Assembly: GCA_025617375.2 (NCBI GenBank) | Contig: JAMYGW020000001.1 | Coordinates: 248,001 to 312,000 of the forward strand | Origin: Acarospora socialis | Taxonomy: Eukaryota; Ascomycota; Lecanoromycetes; Acarosporales; Acarosporaceae | DNA: 64,000 bases | Direction of reading: 5' to 3' | In this document: piece by piece, positions 58,268 through 64,000 of the stretch | Numbering within the stretch: the stretch's first letter is position 1 | Layout of the letters: each line of letters begins with the position of its first letter | Made by a program: the position numbers and the translations under genes | Notes under the pieces: model-generated | What the model was told of the DNA's origin: nothing | What the model saw: the letters and a program-made list of their open reading frames with translations, nothing else | Database searches by the model: none

Positions 58268-60269
58268 TCAATTCCAAATCCTCGCCGTAACCGCCCTCGT
58301 CGCCAGCACCTCGATCCGCCTCGCATAAACCGTCATCATATGCATGACGGGATCGCCGAAAATGACACCGCGCAACTGCTCGTCGGTCGTGACGCACATG
58401 GTGACATCCTCCTCTTGCGCTGCCGTCGTTCCCGCTTTGCGCCTGCCTGCAGGGGAGGCCAAGCTGGAACCCGGTCCGGCGCGCAGAAGCACAAGTCGAC
58501 CTGCGTTGGAGAGCGTGGAGGGCGGGACTTTCCATACGACGCTGGGGACGGCGGGGGCGGAGGAGGAAGTGGGTGGTTTGGGACGGGGCTTGAATGCGGG
58601 TAGGAGGTTGAGGCCTGGTTTTTTGGTCGGGGGTGGTGGGGAGGAGATTGGTGGGGAGAGTTGGTACTGCGGTTGGGGTTGCGGTGGGGGAGAGATTTTG
58701 GCGGCGATGGGACAGGACGGGAGGAGGGTGGTGAGACAGGTGGAGCCGGGGGCGGGGGAGGCGTAGAGGTCGAGGAGGGAGCGCACGTAGGCTTTGTCGG
58801 CGCGGGGGACGGGGTCGCCTTCGTTGATGAAGGAGAGGAAGAGAGATTTGCGGGGGCCGCCGGGGGGTGGTTTTTCGATGGGGAGGAGAGAGATGGGAGG
58901 GGCGCCGAAGGTGATACAGTGGACGCGCTTGAAGCCTGGGTGGATGGTGGTGGTTAGTGGCGTTGCGTCAACGGGTGGGGAGGGGTGGAGCTTACAGCCG
59001 GTGAGAATGTTGAGTTCGGATTTGACCTCTTTGGCCAGCATGTGCGCGTACAGAAGACTGGCGACGGCGCCTCCAGCCGAATGACCAGTGATAAGAAGAG
59101 AACAGCTCGCCCGGGATGGGTCTTCTTCGAGCATGGAGCGGAGACGAGCAGCGACTGGTCTCATCATTTTCCTAGCCACGGAAAGGAAACCAGAGTGGCA
59201 AAGATTCCCTGGATCATCCTGAAACTTGTCAGTACATCACTCCTAAATCGACAAGTCAGGAATAACTACCAAAAACCCGTTGGGAGACGCAGGAGCAGAA
59301 TTGAGATTGACTGCCCAATCCATGAAAGTCTGACTGCCTCTGATGGCGAAAACGACCGTGTTCATATCATCAATCGGCACGGACTTGATCACCATTGCTT
59401 TCGTCCCCAGCCGCCAGTCCGCATCAACGTGCGTTTCTCGTTCAGCACCGGTGGGCCGTGTATATACTCGCTGGGAGAATTGCGCCGCGAGACATAAAAG
59501 AGGATATGTTGGCATATACAGCTTCAACGGTGGCAGGTTCGCTGGAAGTCGAGCGTTGGCGTAGAGGTTCGCTTTGGCGAAATAGTTGGTACTAATCAGA
59601 GCTGTCGAAATGGCGTTGTTCGCATTCCGCGACAAATCTCTTGTGCCTAGAGCCCCACCACCCCTGATGAGCGGTTGAGGGTTCTGGTAGATGACTGCTT
59701 GTATGTTAGCCCTATCTCTTACATTGCTTCGTAAACTACCGCAACGAACCCAGCTCTCGCTCGTCACCACTGAATCTTTCGCCATCAATCAATGTAAGGA
59801 CGGTGTCTAGTTTGGATGAAATCAGATCGCAAAGCCCGGTACCCGTGTTCCGATTGTGCCACGCGTCCACGCCATCATTAAAACACTGGACGGGTCTTGT
59901 GAATGTCGCTGGTAGATTCGTGCAAGATTTCCCTTTCACGTCCTGTTTGTACATGCCATGGCTGGTTGGCAATGGTCGACCAACAAGATTGACCTGTGAC
60001 ACCGGGTTCCTCGCAGGCGGATACTGATACTGATATGGGTTTTGATGTAAGGGCCGGCAAGTCGTGGGGAGCGGAACTGTGGATGAGTAGGGAGGTGGTG
60101 GTTGAGGAAGGTTGAGACTTGTTTGAGCTTGAAAGACTTTATCTTTACTCTTAGCCTTCTCCGTCTTGCTCTTGATGTTGCTGTTGTTATTGTTACGATA
60201 AACGGCGTTGGACTTCCGCGAGGCTTCGGAGGAGGTGTGCTTCCGCTTTGGTTTGCCGAAAATCGTCAT
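58268..60269 (-). CDS. Class 3 (triacylglycerol) lipase domain protein
   Basis: Alpha/beta hydrolase predicted to cleave acyl esters. Exons 60269-59750, 59694-59270, 59218-58996 and 58935-58268; 611 aa (an ATG at 60302 would add 11). There is no signal peptide, so it is likely intracellular. Residues 1 to ~170 are a basic and Pro/Tyr-rich extension (KPKRKHTSSEASRK, PQPPPPYSS). The lipase fold includes NTVVFAIRGSQTFMDWAVNL (oxyanion region), DDPGNLCHSGFLSVARKM, the nucleophile elbow LLITGHSAGGAVASLLYAH, VHCITFGAPPISL, FINEGDPVPRAD (probable acid) and a late GDPVMHMMTVYARRIE with the likely His. The third intron (60 bases) is in frame without a stop; removing it gives ILTGCFKRVHC. Catalytic triad looks complete. 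Confidence 0.88.
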
Positions 60270-60962
60270 GGCGGCGGGGTACTCGTACTGTAAGTTATTC
60301 ATATATCTTGATCAATCTTTCGAAAGACAATATTGATACCGACTCAGATAGAGTCGAGGCATTTCTGAAGCATTAGATCGTCAGGCAGTTGCGAGTGTAA
60401 AAGGTCTCAATGGCCTCATTATGAGCGATCCATTAATCGATAAGGCACTGGCGGAGGAGGAGTAATTTACCCGCCATCGTGAATGAACCGACTTGATCGA
60501 GTCAGGTAAGGCGTAATGAATATATAAAGCTGCTCCGCCACCTTCCTCCCCGCATCACCCTATCGCAGCAGGACTCACTCGGGGCAGCCTCGCCCGGGTT
60601 AATTCGACAGTGCAGAGAGCATGTCATTTCATTGGACAGCCATGAGCTTGACTCTGCCCCAGGTCCCGGGAACTTGCATGCCGTAGAATGCAGATGCAGG
60701 GCAGTTGAGCCAACGGTTGTTCTAACTCTTCCGGCTTGGACAATGGTGCAGCTGCAGCTACAAAGGATCGCTTGGAGACCCTTGAATGAGGCCGAGCGGC
60801 CCGTGATCCGGCTACCATGTGTCGGGTCGTTGCCGACTTGACTGCGCCTGGTCGAAGATGAGGCATACGCGAGGTTTGTAACCCTATGCAATTCTATGTT
60901 TGCTCGACTCTTAGTCAAACCACCACAGCCTGAAATTACACGATGACTCGACCGATCGACAC
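60270..60962. other. Intergenic region
   Basis: Upstream of the lipase and downstream of the DUF6536 gene. A 190-codon minus-strand frame running 61074-60502 overlaps the end of the DUF6536 gene and has no motif; not called. Confidence 0.5.
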
Positions 60963-63787
60963 TCATGTCCAACGTTGTAATTCTGAGCAAGTCATACCTC
61001 CCGAATGTTGAACACGTCCAGCGTAGACCCTGCCCTCGACCGGTGGCGCCACCTCCCTGCTCGTGAAGCTGCAATGGCCGACCCCGTCAATCTCCTCCTT
61101 GACCACACCCCACATCAAAGGCAGAACTGCCGCATGCACGTCGTCTGGAGGAGGGTGGCAAGCCGCGCTGATGGCCGCACTGCAGCTCGAGGCGAGGGGC
61201 ATGCCCGGCTTGTATCGTCTGAAGCCGAAGGCGACGCCAACGAGCAGCATTGTACTCCCCACAATGATGACGGAAATAATAGCAATACATGAATATCCAC
61301 ACGTGGTAATATTCCGGCCAACATCCTCCGTGCCGTCCTCCGTATAGATTGTAATACTCACGAGGAAGAGGGCTTGAGATACAAGCCAATGCATCAAACC
61401 GGAGAAGCTGATTAGGGGAATAGCGTAGGTATACGGAAGCGTCAAATAGTAGCTTGAGCGCTGCTTCCCAACACGCGACGTGACACGGAGGGTTTTGCGT
61501 TCGTGGCCGCAGCCGGACCATTCGTGGCCCTGAAGCATACAGGTGTAGAGCCCGTTGTACATCAGATAAAGAATGGACAGGATTGCCTGTGGTAGATTGC
61601 CAAGTAGGATGTAGCTGAGAACATTGGTGGAATGGTAACCGCCGATTGGAATGTTTAACAACGAGTTGATATTGACAGCACCGACGCCCATGCGGTAGAG
61701 CGAACCAATATCTCTAGATCCACTAGATCCAGCGTCATCCAGACCGGAAATGCCTATTGCCAGAAGTGCACCGGTAACGACCAATGTCGTTGAACAGCTT
61801 CAATGCAGATAAGGTTAGCTGAATTTGAACCACTTGATCGGGGATAAGAGATCGTTAGCACTTACAGAATGACGCATGTAAGCCATCGAGCTAAACTCGG
61901 AGCATTGAACCAGAATTGACGTTGGGGTAGCCACATCTTTGGTCTTATCCCTTGGCGTTTGGTTTTGCAAGGTCCGACTCTGTTGACGATGTCTCTCTTG
62001 GATATCAGGCACATGCCATGGGTCGTGGTATCCGGACGGTCGAGAAACGAAGCAACCGCATCGCTGAAGATCTGTCAGCGGCCAAAGTGCGGACGGTCTG
62101 CGCTCGAGGTGCCGGAGCTTACCCAGTTGTGACGAGGGCTTCCCCAGATCGTCTGAGGATGGCAGACAACATGCAACATACCTTGAGGAAGTTGCAGACA
62201 ATAACCACAATCATGATTGTTTTGCTGAACTGCAGTTTACAGTGTTCATCGACTCTTTCAGACAGGCAGTATTCGATAGGCTCATTGGCAACCTTCCACG
62301 AATCGGCGTGTTGGATCGCCAAATTGTAATCGCAAGGAACCGATCTGTCTGCGTTTGCGTAACTCGGTAGAAACAAACATATCCATCTAGATTGATCGGA
62401 ATTATCATTCAGCGTTCTCAATATAACATTGAGCAGGTTGCTGGAATTAGCTGGCTTCGCTGATGTTACGGCAAGTAAATTGCGCCGGTCAGAGACCAAG
62501 GGATTTTGATATGCTTTCATACATGCAGCATTTTCTAATCGTTCGAGAGCTTTGACATTATCTTGCAACCGCTGGACAGTGACAATAGGGGCCGGAGATG
62601 TGTAATGCGGGAGGGGATAAACCATGTTAGGAGGATCATAGATTGGGAGGACGCTCCCATGACTCCACGGCGCTCCTGAGAGGAAGCCCTCTGTAACGAC
62701 GAGGACGTTGTATTCATTCGCAGAGAGCGCTTCGAATGCTGCCGAGTTATACCTTCAGACTGTAAGCTTAATGTTCATACAGGTATAAGGCACTCGACAC
62801 CCAAGCGACGGCGTTAGTTGCAGAGTCCGGCAAGAGCACGGTAGCATCTCTGAACATGACGTCGTTACTGGAGCGGGTCACCGATGCAATGATGGTGTAG
62901 ACGCCTGCCAACAAAGCGAATAGTGCGATAATGAACACAGCGTTTGGGAACCCGCAAGTGACGGCAATGGAGTTGCCAGAAAGTTGAAAGGCTTACATGA
63001 GGTGTAGAGGCACAGAACTGAGACCGAGCAACCACCAGAGAAGTATCCTGATCCAGCTGATGTGCCGCAGATTTCGGACACTCTGTACGCCAATGTCAAG
63101 CCAGATCCTTCTGTCATGCGCCTTGTCAATCTCTTCCCTCGTCGGAGATGTCAGGTATTGCATGCAGTAATTGCTCGCACCTAATAGCAAGGTGCTCAAA
63201 GCATTGATGGCGAAATGCAACCACAGACCCCAGGTCTTGACCCTCGAGCAACTGCCGTCGATCAGCGTCCCGACGCCATCCTGCATTGGGAACGAATAGG
63301 TAGCCCATATTGTCAGTACGGTGTTGACTATAAGAACGGCGGCTGCGGTACAGGTACACGTCGCTGCCCCTGCGCGCCAGCCAGTATATTTCTTACGGCT
63401 TGCGGAAGACAGGGTCGAGTGTGGCCGTGAAGGGATGCCGCCTTCTCCGGGTTCGAGCAATGCCGTATATCCAGATTTGAGAGAGATGTTGTCTCGCGCG
63501 CCGCTGCTGTCGAACAACGCTTCGAGTGTCAAAGACTGGGTAGGCGTTGACGTTGATGTATCATGGTTATGAGGAACTCGATGCTGCAAGCTACTCATCT
63601 CAAGTCCCTCCGGTTCATCGGAGGGCGTCACTGGCGAGCGGTGCGAATGACCATCAGACGGAACCTCGTGGCCCTCTCCTGCCCTAGCATGGCCAAATTT
63701 GGCTACGATGTCGTCGTACGAAGGTGGTCTTTGGATGGGTGGAAAATGCAATGAACTATATGTTCTTTGCGCGCCAAAGGTGTGCAT
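60963..63787 (-). CDS. DUF6536 multi-pass membrane protein
   Basis: Fungal membrane family of unknown function. Model: exons 63787-62997, 62752-62123, 62063-61866 and 61797-60963; 817 aa, phase kept. A ~130-residue polar head (QRPPSYDDIVAKFGH) precedes WRAGAATCTCTAAAVLIVNTVLTIWA. Diagnostic segments follow: HFAINALSTLLLGASNYCMQYLTSPTREEIDKAH, WLDIGVQSVRNLRHISW and LLGLSSVPLHL. After the first join, YNSAAFEALSANEYNVLVV continues a loop domain, then TIMIVVIVCNFLKVCCML, GDAVASFLDRPD and further helices (NLPQAILSILYLMYNGLY, IAIISVIIVGSTMLLVGVAFG). Two joins need AAG acceptors, so their exact bases are uncertain. The first intron, 244 bases, is by far the longest in the gene. Probably a plasma or internal membrane protein. 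Confidence 0.85.
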
Positions 63788-64000
63788 GACATTTGTTTGA
63801 CAGGTAATGAACTAAGGTAATCTGCTGATGATTGTAATCAATGAGGTATCCTCATCATTTAGTAGGACTAGATGATTGAGGCAGCTGTACAGCGAAAATG
63901 AACGACAAAAACACAAGCTGCCGTAAGGTCAGTCATTTTATCGGTCAGCCAGTAGGGCATATTTGGAGCCATTGCGAGTCGCTTTCAATCTGGGACCCAA
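63788..64000. other. Window edge, upstream of the DUF6536 gene
   Basis: Short promoter-side sequence; nothing coding is visible before the window ends. Confidence 0.4.

Noticed and set aside
60502-61074. Minus-strand 190-codon frame
   Set aside because: Overlaps the 3' end of the DUF6536 gene in another frame, with no motif and Ser/Arg/Cys-rich chance composition.
1-64000. Secondary-metabolite cluster, mobile element, CRISPR or rRNA
   Set aside because: No polyketide/peptide synthetase, transposase, reverse transcriptase, repeat-spacer array or rRNA core motif was seen on either strand.

Overview
The window looks like nuclear DNA of a filamentous ascomycete (Pezizomycotina; Dothideomycetes is my guess, not proven). 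The basis is 23 recognisable protein genes on both strands, short GT-AG introns mostly of 50-90 bases, fungus-only families (DUF3669, DUF6536, Snx41-type sorting nexin, Vps66-type acyltransferase) and one RNA polymerase III tRNA gene. I see no operons, prophage, transposon, CRISPR array, rRNA or secondary-metabolite cluster. Exon joins were worked out by eye from splice consensus, reading-frame phase and family motifs; none was tested against RNA. For spliced genes the feature coordinates span start to stop codon, and the exons are in the evidence text.

Layout. 1-13 kb: a protein phosphatase 1 (PP1) glycogen-targeting subunit (GAC1-like), a mitochondrial BolA protein (BOL3), and two minus-strand proteins I cannot name (1212 aa and 541 aa, the latter with a PP1-docking motif). 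13-28 kb, all minus strand: a UBP12-type deubiquitinase, a GPI-anchored secreted protein, the sorting nexin SNX41, and three tandem single-pass membrane proteins of unknown function. 28-45 kb: the ten-exon TRM732/THADA tRNA-methylation partner, divergent from TIM23; an unknown 303-aa protein; NC2-alpha (BUR6); an FHIP-family endosome-dynein adaptor; tRNA-Val(CAC); and nine-exon coronin. 45-64 kb: a Ser/Thr kinase, a DUF3669 protein, dihydroxyacid dehydratase (ILV3), a VPS66-like acyltransferase, a C-terminal-motor kinesin (kinesin-14), a class 3 lipase and a DUF6536 multi-pass membrane protein.

Most genes are unlinked housekeeping functions, as is usual in a fungal chromosome arm. Loose themes are mitochondria (BOL3, TIM23, ILV3), endosomal traffic (SNX41, FHIP) and cytoskeleton (coronin, kinesin-14). 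I did not find a convincing new biological system. The items most worth checking are the tandem trio of orphan membrane proteins, the orphan 541-aa protein with a PP1-docking motif, a GC-AG intron and several stop-free in-frame introns, a protein-like stretch inside the long DUF6536 intron, and very short first exons (9, 21 and 31 bases) that automated annotation tends to miss.
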